NCBI RefSeq assembly: GCF_009915685.1
Contig: NZ_JAABLP010000005.1
Origin: Pannonibacter tanglangensis
GTDB taxonomy: Bacteria; Pseudomonadota; Alphaproteobacteria; Rhizobiales; Stappiaceae
Strand: one strand, 5' to 3'
Length of the DNA stretch: 64,000 nucleotides
This document shows, piece by piece, positions 25,601 through 34,943 of this stretch; the stretch's first letter is position 1; the number at the start of each line of letters is the position of its first letter. The notes below the pieces were generated by a model. It saw nothing but the letters and a program-made list of their open reading frames with translations, was not told the DNA's origin and ran no database searches. A program made the translations under genes and the position numbers.

Positions 25601-27505
<1,905 letters not shown>

Positions 27506-27512
27506 GACACGC

Positions 27513-27549
27513 TCCGGCGCGGTCCGATGCGGGCCGCGCCGGACGGTTT
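27513..27549 (+). terminator. dnaK-dnaJ intergenic hairpin
   Basis: Perfect 10-bp stem TCCGGCGCGG / CCGCGCCGGA with an 11-base loop, followed by CGGTTTTCG. The short T-run suggests partial termination or 3' end protection, giving more dnaK than dnaJ transcript. Confidence 0.65.
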
Positions 27550-27687
27550 TCGATTGCATGTGAACGGATTTGCAGCAAAGAGCGGACGGGCAGTCGCGCC
27601 GCTTGGGCGCAAGGCGAGGCCCTGCGGGCATGGTGGCTGACAGGTGGCCGCCCCGGGTGCCCGTGAGCATCCAGCGAGTACCCTGAT

Positions 27688-28824
27688 ATGGCAAAGCGCG
27701 ATTACTACGAAGTCCTGGGCGTTGCGCGCAGCGCGGATGAAAAGACGCTGAAGAGCGCCTATCGCAAGCTCGCGATGCAATACCACCCGGACCGCAATCC
27801 GGGCGACGCCTCGGCCGAGGACCTGTTCAAGGAAGTCAACGAAGCCTATGACGTCCTGAAGGACGGACAGAAGCGTGCGGCCTACGACCGTTTCGGCCAT
27901 GCCGCCTTCGAGAACGGTGGCGGCGGTGGTGGCGGCTTCGGCGCGCATTCGCACGACTTCGCCTCCACCATGTCCGACATCTTCGAGGAATTCTTCGGCA
28001 TGGGGGGTGGCGGCGGCCGCCGTTCCGGCGGCCGTGAACGCGGCGCCGACCTGCGCTACAATCTCGAGATCACCCTGGAAGAGGCCTTCGCCGGCAAGAC
28101 GGTCGAGATCGAGGTGCCGACCTCGATCACCTGCCAGCCCTGCGGAGGCTCCGGAGCCAAGCCCGGCTCCAGCCCGACCACCTGCCGCACCTGCGGCGGC
28201 TCGGGCCGGGTGCGCGCGGCCCAGGGCTTCTTCACGCTGGAGCGGACCTGCCCGAGCTGCCAGGGCCGCGGCCAGGTCGTCACCGATCCCTGCACCAACT
28301 GCGGCGGCGTCGGGCGCGTCACGCAGGAGCGCACGCTCTCCGTCAACATTCCCGCCGGCATCGAGGACGGCACCCGTGTCCGCGTCGCCGGCGAAGGCGA
28401 GGCGGGCCTGCGCGGCGGGCCGAGTGGCGATCTTTACATCTTCCTGTCGATCAAGCCGCACGAGTTCTTCCAGCGCGACGGCGCCGATCTCTATTGTCGC
28501 GTGCCGATCTCGATGACCACGGCGGCACTCGGGGGGCAGTTCGACGTGCCGACGGTCGACGGCGGCACCACGCGGGTGAAGGTTCCCGAGAGCACCCAGA
28601 CCGGAAAGCAGTTCCGCCTGAAGGGCAAGGGCATGCCGGTCATGCGCTCCAGCCAGCACGGCGACATGTACATCCAGGTGACGGTCGAAACGCCGACGAA
28701 TCTCACCAAGCGCCAGCGCGAGCTTCTGGCAGAGTTCGAGAAGGAAAGCTCCGGCGAGAACAATCCCGAATCGACGGGGTTCTTTGCCCGGGTAAGGGAT
28801 TTCCTCGACAATCTCGGCAGTTAG
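27688..28824 (+). CDS. dnaJ: co-chaperone DnaJ (Hsp40)
   Basis: J-domain co-chaperone that stimulates DnaK and delivers substrates. The 378-residue protein has the J domain with HPD in MQYHPDRNPGD, a Gly/Phe-rich linker (about 77-115), and four zinc-binding repeats CQPCGGSG, CRTCGGSG, CPSCQGRG and CTNCGGVG. The C-terminal substrate domains include GDLYIFLSIKPHEFFQRDG. Length and order are standard. Downstream of dnaK on the same strand. Confidence 0.98.
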   Translation: MAKRDYYEVLGVARSADEKTLKSAYRKLAMQYHPDRNPGDASAEDLFKEVNEAYDVLKDGQKRAAYDRFGHAAFENGGGGGGGFGAHSHDFASTMSDIFEEFFGMGGGGGRRSGGRERGADLRYNLEITLEEAFAGKTVEIEVPTSITCQPCGGSGAKPGSSPTTCRTCGGSGRVRAAQGFFTLERTCPSCQGRGQVVTDPCTNCGGVGRVTQERTLSVNIPAGIEDGTRVRVAGEGEAGLRGGPSGDLYIFLSIKPHEFFQRDGADLYCRVPISMTTAALGGQFDVPTVDGGTTRVKVPESTQTGKQFRLKGKGMPVMRSSQHGDMYIQVTVETPTNLTKRQRELLAEFEKESSGENNPESTGFFARVRDFLDNLGS

Positions 28825-28857
28825 CGCGCGGTGACGCAAGCGTGATGCAAGTCTGGT

Positions 28858-28887
28858 CTTGAAATGGCCACGCTTGGTTTCCTAGAT
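28858..28887 (+). promoter_or_regulatory. putative RpoH-type promoter of pmtA
   Basis: CTTGAA, then CCTAGAT; CTTG to CCTAGAT spacing is 19 bases. One base differs from the -10 CYTATNT. Transcription from here would begin around 28893, downstream of a possible ATG at 28886, which supports the later start codon at 28916. Confidence 0.5.
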
Positions 28888-28915
28888 GGAAACCATCGTA
28901 AAAAGGACGGAACCG

Positions 28916-29530
28916 ATGGCTGCTCACAAGGTACTCGATCACAAGAGCCTGCTGGACAAGGTGAAGGACGAATTCCGGTTCTTCCGCAGCTGGATCGACA
29001 GTCCGCTCACCATGGGCGCGGTCAGTCCGTCCGGCCCGGAGCTGGCCAGACGCATCGCCTCCTTCGTTCCCGTCCGCGCCGGCGGGCGCTATCTGGAGCT
29101 TGGACCGGGCACCGGCGTGGTCACCAAGGCCATCTTCGAGCGTGGTGTCGCGCAGCGGGACCTGACCGCCATCGAGTACAGCCCGGACTTCTGCCATCTC
29201 CTGCGCCAGCGTTACCCCGGCATGACCACCGTCCAGGGCGATGCCTATTCGCTGCGCGAGACCCTTGGTCCCGACAGCGACATCCGCACCGGCAGCCTCG
29301 CCGCCATCGTCTCCGGCCTGCCGCTCTTCACCAAGCCGGTCGCGCAGCGGCGTGCGCTGATCCTCGAGGCGCTGGACCTGCTGGAGCCCGGCGCGCCGTT
29401 CATCCAGTTCTCCTACGCCCTCGTGCCGCCGGTGAAGCCGGAAGCCGGCCTGTTCGACCTGGCCCGTACCGACTGGATCTGGGCCAACCTGCCGCCGGCC
29501 CGCGTCTGGGTGTACCGTCGCCCGGCCTGA
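28916..29530 (+). CDS. pmtA: phospholipid N-methyltransferase PmtA
   Basis: Methylates phosphatidylethanolamine three times with SAM to make phosphatidylcholine in the inner membrane. The 204-residue protein has an amphipathic N-terminus (DEFRFFRSWIDSP), the segment TMGAVSPSGPELARRIA, the SAM-binding LELGPGTGVVTKAIFERG, and FIQFSYALVPPV near the C-terminus, all typical of the small Rhodobacter/Agrobacterium-type PmtA. Start 28916 has AAAAGGA about 9 bases upstream; ATG 28886 would overlap the predicted -10. Placement just after dnaJ recurs in related genomes. Confidence 0.9.
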   Translation: MAAHKVLDHKSLLDKVKDEFRFFRSWIDSPLTMGAVSPSGPELARRIASFVPVRAGGRYLELGPGTGVVTKAIFERGVAQRDLTAIEYSPDFCHLLRQRYPGMTTVQGDAYSLRETLGPDSDIRTGSLAAIVSGLPLFTKPVAQRRALILEALDLLEPGAPFIQFSYALVPPVKPEAGLFDLARTDWIWANLPPARVWVYRRPA

Positions 29531-29743
29531 CGCGCAGGGCGAGAACGGTCTGCCACGGCCCTGCGCAACGGCGGTCTGCCCTGACCTTGCGGTCTTGCCC
29601 GCGCCGGCACACGCCCCGCGCGGCGGGCATGCCGCGCCTGGGCGCCCGCTGCCGGCGCGGGCCGGGTCATTGAACTTTCATCGATATCGCCCCAGTTTGG
29701 CTCCTGTGCCGCCCGGTCTGCGGTCCCACCTCGGGGAGTTCCC

Positions 29744-30325
29744 ATGCGCCATCCCAGAATTCTCGTCTTTTCCGGCTCCAGCCGGAGCGGTTCCTTCAAC
29801 ACCCAGCTGGCCGCGCTGGTCGCCAAGCATCTGGCCCTCGGCGACGCGGATGTGACCCGGATCTCGCTCGCCGACTTTCCGATGCCGATCTATGACGGCG
29901 ATCTGGAGCAGGAGAAGGGTGTTCCCGAACATGCACACAAGCTGAAGCGCCTGATGCAGGAACATCAGGGCGTCTTCATCGCCTGTCCCGAATACAACAC
30001 CGCGATCACGCCCCTGCTGAAGAACACGCTGGACTGGCTGAGCCGGCTCAACGATCCGGGCGAACCGCCGGCGGCGGCCTTCAAGAACCGCGTCTTCGCC
30101 ATCGGTGCGGCCTCCACGGGGGCGCTGGGGGGCATCCGCGGTCTCATCGGCATGCGCACGATCCTGGAAGTCGGTCTCGGGGCCCTGGTGCTGCCGGAAA
30201 TGGTCTCCGTGCCGGGCGCAGGCGATGCCTTCGACGCCAAGGGCGACCTGAAGAACGAGCGCAGCGCCGGCGCGCTTGAAGCCATGGTCAAGCGCCTGCT
30301 GGCCGAGACCCGCGGCCGGGGGTAA
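29744..30325 (+). CDS. NADPH-dependent FMN reductase family protein
   Basis: Flavodoxin-like flavoprotein of 193 residues. It has the FMN phosphate loop ILVFSGSSRSGSFNTQ at the start, the segment FPMPIYDGDLEQEKG, and FIACPEYNTAITPLLKNTLDWLSR, which fits the NADPH-dependent FMN/quinone reductase family. Likely a cytosolic two-electron reductase protecting against quinones or oxidants; the true substrate is unknown. GGGGAG precedes the ATG. It lies 213 bases after pmtA and upstream of hslV. Confidence 0.9.
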   Translation: MRHPRILVFSGSSRSGSFNTQLAALVAKHLALGDADVTRISLADFPMPIYDGDLEQEKGVPEHAHKLKRLMQEHQGVFIACPEYNTAITPLLKNTLDWLSRLNDPGEPPAAAFKNRVFAIGAASTGALGGIRGLIGMRTILEVGLGALVLPEMVSVPGAGDAFDAKGDLKNERSAGALEAMVKRLLAETRGRG

Positions 30326-30358
30326 GCAGCCCCGCGGCCCAGCGTCCTCAAACGGTGT

Positions 30359-30387
30359 CTTGGCGCGGGCGGGATGGATCCCTAGAT
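30359..30387 (+). promoter_or_regulatory. putative RpoH-type promoter of hslVU
   Basis: CTTG, 18 bases, CCTAGAT: same layout as the dnaK promoter with one change in the -10. About 80 bases before the hslV start. Heat induction of hslVU is known in many bacteria; use of this exact site is inference. Confidence 0.6.
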
Positions 30388-30469
30388 TGTGAGCAACGAC
30401 GCGGCGGCCCGGGTGGCCGCCGCTTGCCTTTGGCAGGATTGCCGGGGCAGCAGAAACGGACAGTTCAAG

Positions 30470-31030
30470 ATGAATTCAGACCACGGAATGGGCACCTGGC
30501 ACGGCACCACGATCCTGATGGTGCGCAAGGGGGGGCGCGTCGTCATTGCCGGCGACGGGCAGGTCTCGCTCGGGCCGACGGTGATCAAGAACACCGCCCG
30601 CAAGGTTCGCCCGCTGGCCAAGGGGGCCGTGATCGGCGGCTTCGCGGGCGCAACGGCGGATGCCTTCACCCTGTTCGAGCGGCTGGAAGCCAAGCTGGAA
30701 CAGTATCCCGGCCAACTGATGCGGGCCTGCGTCGAGCTGGCCAAGGACTGGCGCACCGACCGGTACCTGCGCCGTCTCGAGGCGATGATGCTGGTCGCTG
30801 ACAGGGATGTCTCGCTGGTCCTCACCGGCACCGGCGACGTGCTGGAGCCGGAAGGCGGGGTGATGGGCATCGGTTCGGGCGGCAACTTTGCCCTCGCGGC
30901 GGCCCGTGCCCTTGTCGACACCGATCTGGATGCCGAGGCCATCGCGCGCAAGGCGATGGGCATCGCCGCCGACATCTGCGTCTACACGAACGGCAACCTG
31001 ACCATCGAAAGCCTGGACAGCAGCCGCTGA
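30470..31030 (+). CDS. hslV: ATP-dependent protease subunit HslV (ClpQ)
   Basis: Proteolytic subunit of the HslVU protease, a two-ring threonine peptidase. After the processed leader MNSDHGMGTWHG comes the catalytic Thr of TTILMVRKGG. Also visible are GDGQVSLGPTVIKNTARKVR, GGFAGATADAFTLFERLE, RTDRYLRRLEAMM, and GIGSGGNFALAAARAL. The 186-residue length is normal once start 30470 is used; upstream in-frame residues to 30389 lack family similarity. First gene of hslV-membrane protein-hslU. Confidence 0.96.
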   Translation: MNSDHGMGTWHGTTILMVRKGGRVVIAGDGQVSLGPTVIKNTARKVRPLAKGAVIGGFAGATADAFTLFERLEAKLEQYPGQLMRACVELAKDWRTDRYLRRLEAMMLVADRDVSLVLTGTGDVLEPEGGVMGIGSGGNFALAAARALVDTDLDAEAIARKAMGIAADICVYTNGNLTIESLDSSR

Positions 31031-31057
31031 TCCTGGCCCTTCACCGGGTGCGCATGG

Positions 31058-32149
31058 ATGACGAACGAGGCCTTCACACGCGAGGATCTGCAAGGTGCGA
31101 TGCGCGCCGGCATCCTCTCGCCGCCGCAGCTGGAAGCCCTCTCGGCCTATCTGGACGGCCTGCGGCAGCCGTCCATGTCGGGCATCGATGCCGAGGAGCT
31201 TCGCTTCGTGCGCGGGTTCCATGACATCTTCATCACCATCGGTCTCCTCACCCTGCTGAGCGGCCTGTTCTTCCTCATGGGCTTCTCGGACACCTGGGCT
31301 CTCGGTTTTTCCGCCCAGGCCGTGGTGATCTGGGGCCTGTCCGAGGTGTTCGCCCGCCGGATGCGCCTCGCCTTGCCCTCCTTCGTGCTGTCCGTGCTGT
31401 TCCTGCCGGCCACCCTTCTGGCGCTGGTCTTCGGTGTGGCGGCGCTGATGGATGCGCGACTGCCCGGGTCGCAGTCGAGCTGGAACGGGGCCATGGGCGC
31501 TGTCGAAGGGCTGCCGCTCGTGCTCCTGACCGCGGCGGCGACGGCCATCGCGGCCGTCCATTACGCGCGCTTCCGCGTGCCGGTGGGCGTGGCCGTGATC
31601 GCGGCCGGCGGGATGTCCTGCCTCGTTGCGATACTGGCTGCGGTCGATCCGTTGCGTGTCGACAACCATCTGCCCTGGCTTGGTCTTGCGGCCGGTCTCG
31701 CCGCCTTTGCACTTGCCATGCGTTTCGACAGCCGTGACCTGAGCCGGCGAACGATCACGAGCGACAAGGCCTTCTGGCTGCATTTCCTGGCAGCTCCCCT
31801 GCTGGTGCATTCGACGCTGATGCTGATGCTCTCCGGGCTGGAGGGCGCCGGCGCGGGCGACATCCTGCAGGCCCTGGTGATGCTCTCCCTCGTGGTGGTG
31901 CTGGCGCTGGTGGCTGTTCTGGTGGACCGCCGGGCGATCCTCGTCTCGGGGCTCGGCTATTTCGGCGTTGCCATCAGCATGCTGCTGCTGAGTGCCGAGG
32001 TGTCCGATACGGTCGGCACGTCGATTGCGCTCCTGGTGCTGGGGAGCTTCATCCTGCTGCTCGGGTCCGCCTGGGTTCCCGTGCGCCGCCACCTTCTTGC
32101 GCCTTTTGCCGGCACGCGCCTGATGCGCCATGTGCCCGCTGCCCAATGA
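31058..32149 (+). CDS. polytopic membrane protein of unknown function between hslV and hslU
   Basis: A 363-residue protein with a soluble N-terminal 55 residues (EDLQGAMRAGILSPPQLEALS, resembling a short helical domain) followed by about ten membrane helices. I do not recognise a transporter signature or catalytic motif; a weak likeness to DUF2157-type membrane proteins comes from the N-terminal AGILSPPQ pattern. It is co-directional with hslV (27-base gap) and hslU (24-base gap) and so probably shares their heat-shock transcript. Ribosome sites are weak. Two Arg/Lys-rich loops (FARRMRLAL, DSRDLSRRTI) face the cytoplasm. Function unknown. Confidence 0.82.
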   Translation: MTNEAFTREDLQGAMRAGILSPPQLEALSAYLDGLRQPSMSGIDAEELRFVRGFHDIFITIGLLTLLSGLFFLMGFSDTWALGFSAQAVVIWGLSEVFARRMRLALPSFVLSVLFLPATLLALVFGVAALMDARLPGSQSSWNGAMGAVEGLPLVLLTAAATAIAAVHYARFRVPVGVAVIAAGGMSCLVAILAAVDPLRVDNHLPWLGLAAGLAAFALAMRFDSRDLSRRTITSDKAFWLHFLAAPLLVHSTLMLMLSGLEGAGAGDILQALVMLSLVVVLALVAVLVDRRAILVSGLGYFGVAISMLLLSAEVSDTVGTSIALLVLGSFILLLGSAWVPVRRHLLAPFAGTRLMRHVPAAQ

Positions 32150-32173
32150 CCCTGATGACCGAAAGCTGACACG

Positions 32174-33478
32174 ATGACCAATTTTTCACCCCGGGAGATC
32201 GTTTCCGAACTCGACCGCTACATCGTCGGGCAGAAGGATGCCAAGCGCGCGGTGGCCATCGCCCTGCGCAACCGCTGGCGCCGCCAGCAGCTGCAAAGCC
32301 CGATGCGCGAGGAAGTCCTGCCGAAGAACATCCTCATGATCGGGCCCACGGGCGTCGGCAAGACCGAGATCGCCCGCCGCCTCGCCCGGCTGGCCAATGC
32401 GCCGTTCGTGAAGGTGGAAGCCACCAAGTTCACCGAGGTTGGCTATGTCGGCCGCGATGTCGAGCAGATCGTCCGTGATCTGGTCGAGGCGGGCATCACG
32501 CTGGTGCGCGACCTGCGCCGCCAGGAGGTCAAGGCCAAGGCCCATGTGCTGGCGGAAGAGCGCGTCCTCGACGCGCTGGTCGGCGGAACGGCGAGCCCCG
32601 CCACCCGCGAGAGCTTCCGCAAGAAGCTCCGGGACGGCGAGCTGGATGACCGGGAGATCGAGATCCAGGTCCGCGCCAATGCCCAGATGCCGAGCTTTGA
32701 TGTTCCGGGCATGCCGGGGGCCAGCGTCGGCGTGCTGAATGTCTCCGAGCTGCTCGGCAAGGCCTTCGGCGGCCAGACGAAGAGCCGCCGGGTCAGCGTC
32801 AAGGAGTCCTACGAGATCCTCATCACCGAGGAGTCCGACAAGCTGCTGGACGAGGAGAAGGTGGTCCGCGAGGCGGTCTCGATCGTCGAGAACTCGGGCA
32901 TCGTCTTCATCGACGAGATCGACAAGATCTGCGCCCGTGACGGACGCGTGGGCGGTGACGTGTCCCGCGAAGGCGTGCAGCGCGACCTGCTGCCGCTGAT
33001 CGAGGGAACCGTCGTTTCCACCAAGCACGGCCCCGTCAAGACGGACCACATCCTGTTCATCGCCTCGGGGGCCTTCCACGTGGCCAAGCCGTCCGACCTC
33101 CTGCCGGAGCTGCAGGGGCGCCTGCCGATCCGCGTCGAGCTGAAGGCGCTGACCAAGGACGATTTCCGCGCCATCCTGACCGAGCCGGAGGCCAGCCTGA
33201 TCAAGCAGTATGTCGCCCTGCTGAAGACGGAAGAGGTGGACCTGACCTTCACCGAGGATGCCATCGACGAGATCGCCTCCATCGCGGTGGAGCTGAACGC
33301 AAGCGTCGAGAACATCGGCGCCCGGCGCCTTCAGACGGTCATGGAGCGGATTCTGGACGAGGTGAGCTACTCGGCACCGGACCAGCCGGGGCGGGTGGTG
33401 ACCATCGATGCGGGGCATGTCCGGACCAATGTCGGCGAGCTGGCCCGCAACGTCGATCTCTCGCGCTTCATCCTGTGA
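32174..33478 (+). CDS. hslU: ATP-dependent protease ATPase subunit HslU (ClpY)
   Basis: AAA+ unfoldase that feeds proteins to HslV. The 434-residue protein has the N-terminal SELDRYIVGQKDAKRAVAIA, Walker A GPTGVGKTEIARRLA, the pore-loop segment TEVGYVGRDVEQ, a long I-domain (about 105-240), Walker B IVFIDEIDKI, sensor-1 and ENIGARRLQTVMERIL. It ends in DLSRFIL, the tail that docks into HslV. Last gene of the hslV operon and followed by a nested hairpin. Confidence 0.97.
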   Translation: MTNFSPREIVSELDRYIVGQKDAKRAVAIALRNRWRRQQLQSPMREEVLPKNILMIGPTGVGKTEIARRLARLANAPFVKVEATKFTEVGYVGRDVEQIVRDLVEAGITLVRDLRRQEVKAKAHVLAEERVLDALVGGTASPATRESFRKKLRDGELDDREIEIQVRANAQMPSFDVPGMPGASVGVLNVSELLGKAFGGQTKSRRVSVKESYEILITEESDKLLDEEKVVREAVSIVENSGIVFIDEIDKICARDGRVGGDVSREGVQRDLLPLIEGTVVSTKHGPVKTDHILFIASGAFHVAKPSDLLPELQGRLPIRVELKALTKDDFRAILTEPEASLIKQYVALLKTEEVDLTFTEDAIDEIASIAVELNASVENIGARRLQTVMERILDEVSYSAPDQPGRVVTIDAGHVRTNVGELARNVDLSRFIL

Positions 33479-33479
33479 T

Positions 33480-33517
33480 CGCGCGAGGCCTGCCCGGCCT
33501 CTCGGGCATCTCGCGCG
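33480..33517 (+). terminator. nested hairpin after hslU
   Basis: Outer arms CGCGCGAG / CTCGCGCG enclose an inner stem TGCCCG / CGGGCA. It starts 2 bases after the hslU stop. There is no T-run, so it is perhaps a 3' protecting structure rather than a full terminator. Confidence 0.5.
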
Positions 33518-33605
33518 GGTCGACGGTTGGGGTCGACGGTCCGGCTGCCTTCTGCACAACCGCGTCGACGCGGCCGGCTTGCGGCCCGCGCCGAGCGGTG
33601 GCAGC

Positions 33606-34109
33606 ATGCGCGCCATGGTAGCCATCCGCAAAAGCTTCGAGGAAGGGCACCGCCGCAAGTTCCTGGTTGTCGTGGACGATACCCCGGAATGCGACCGTGC
33701 CATCGTTTACGCCGCCAAGCGCGCCGCCCGGACGGGCGGCGTCGTGGTGCTTCTGTTCGTCATTGCCCCGGGCGATTTCCAGCATTGGCTGGGGGTCGAG
33801 GACATCATGCGGGCCGAGGCCCAGGAGCTGGCCGAGACCACGCTCGCCAAGGCCTCCGACCGGGTCCGCTCGGTCGCCCGGACCGAGCCGGAAACCGTGA
33901 TCCGCGAGGGCAACAAGTCGGACGAGATCGTCCGGCTGATCGAGTCCGATGATGACATCGCGGTCCTGGTGCTGGCCGCGGGGCTGAGTTCCGAAGGCCC
34001 CGGCCCGCTGGTCACCCAGATTGCCGGGAAGGCGGCCGGGCATTTCCCGATCCCGGTGACCATCGTTCCGGGCAATCTGGACGATGACGCCATCGCGGCT
34101 CTGGCCTGA
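33606..34109 (+). CDS. universal stress protein (UspA family)
   Basis: Single UspA-type domain in 167 residues: FLVVVDDTPECDRAIVYAAKRA at the start, read in two parts here, and a C-terminal phosphate-loop-like stretch GPGPLVTQIAGKAAGHFPIPVTIVP. The usual G-x2-G-x9-G-S/T nucleotide motif is not clear, so ATP binding is doubtful. Two ATGs (33606 and 33615) are possible. Follows hslU by about 130 bases. Role likely in stress resistance, not further defined. Confidence 0.85.
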   Translation: MRAMVAIRKSFEEGHRRKFLVVVDDTPECDRAIVYAAKRAARTGGVVVLLFVIAPGDFQHWLGVEDIMRAEAQELAETTLAKASDRVRSVARTEPETVIREGNKSDEIVRLIESDDDIAVLVLAAGLSSEGPGPLVTQIAGKAAGHFPIPVTIVPGNLDDDAIAALA

Positions 34110-34173
34110 CCGGGAGGCCCGACCGGTCGGCCGGACCAGCGACCCCGGACCAGCAACCCTGGCCCCATCTTCG

Positions 34174-34202
34174 CTTGACCCTTTGCGAGACGGGCCTATC
34201 TT
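34174..34202 (+). promoter_or_regulatory. promoter of nfuA (sigma-70 and RpoH patterns overlap)
   Basis: TTGACC, 16 bases, TATCTT reads as a housekeeping promoter. The same bases also read CTTG, 17 bases, CCTATCT, a full match to the alphaproteobacterial heat-shock form CTTG-N17-CYTATNT. It lies about 90 bases before the nfuA start. Confidence 0.7.
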
Positions 34203-34295
34203 GTTTACAAGCATTCCAATCTGGGGCCTGTCCGACCAGCCGTTACCGCCAGTCGAGGAAACCTTGCCCCCACAGTTCGACTGAGGACGAGACCG

Positions 34296-34859
34296 ATGTT
34301 CATTCAGACCGAGGCGACGCCGAATCCGGCGACCCTGAAGTTCCTGCCCGGACGCGTCGTGCTGCCGGAAGGCACCCGCGACTTCCGGTCCGCCGAGGAC
34401 GCGGCCGTGTCGCCCCTGGCGCAGAAGCTGTTCGACGTGCCGGGCGTCGTTGCCATCTTCTTCGGCCACGACTTCATCACCGTCACCAAGGACGACACCG
34501 ACTGGCAGCACATGAAGCCGGCCATCCTCGGCGCCATCATGGAGCAGTTCATGTCGGGGCAGCCCGTCATCCTCGGCTCTGCCGCCAGCGGCGATGCGGA
34601 GGACGGTGACGAGTTCTTCGAGGCTGGCGACGCCGAAACCGTGACGGTCATCAAGGACCTGATCGAGACCCGCGTCCGTCCGGCCGTGGCCCAGGACGGC
34701 GGCGACATCACCTTCAAGGGCTTCAAGGAAGGCGTTGTCTACCTGTCGATGCGCGGGGCCTGCTCCGGCTGCCCGTCGTCGACTGCCACGCTCAAGCACG
34801 GCATCCAGAACCTGCTGCGGCATTTCGTGCCCGAGGTCGAGGAAGTTCGCGCCATCTGA
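34296..34859 (+). CDS. nfuA: NfuA/NifU-like iron-sulfur cluster carrier
   Basis: Scaffold/carrier delivering [4Fe-4S] clusters to target enzymes. The 187-residue protein has the Nfu N-terminal domain (MFIQTEATPNPATLKFLPG, AQKLFDVPGVVAIFFGHDF) and a C-terminal NifU domain with RPAVAQDGGDI and the cluster-binding CSGCPSS (CxxC). This two-domain form is typical of alphaproteobacteria and mitochondria rather than the A-type-like E. coli NfuA. Has its own promoter and a downstream terminator. Confidence 0.94.
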   Translation: MFIQTEATPNPATLKFLPGRVVLPEGTRDFRSAEDAAVSPLAQKLFDVPGVVAIFFGHDFITVTKDDTDWQHMKPAILGAIMEQFMSGQPVILGSAASGDAEDGDEFFEAGDAETVTVIKDLIETRVRPAVAQDGGDITFKGFKEGVVYLSMRGACSGCPSSTATLKHGIQNLLRHFVPEVEEVRAI

Positions 34860-34866
34860 GGCGCCA

Positions 34867-34897
34867 GGGGAAGGCCCGCCACGTGGCGGGCTTTCCC
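34867..34897. terminator. bidirectional terminator between nfuA and pleD
   Basis: Perfect palindrome GCCCGCCACGTGGCGGGC (34874-34891), extended by GGGAA and TTCCC on the two sides. It serves the convergent genes nfuA (plus) and pleD (minus). Confidence 0.85.
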
Positions 34898-34943
34898 GTT
34901 GCCGCAGGACCCAAGGCGGTCCTGCCGGGCGACCGGACCTGCC

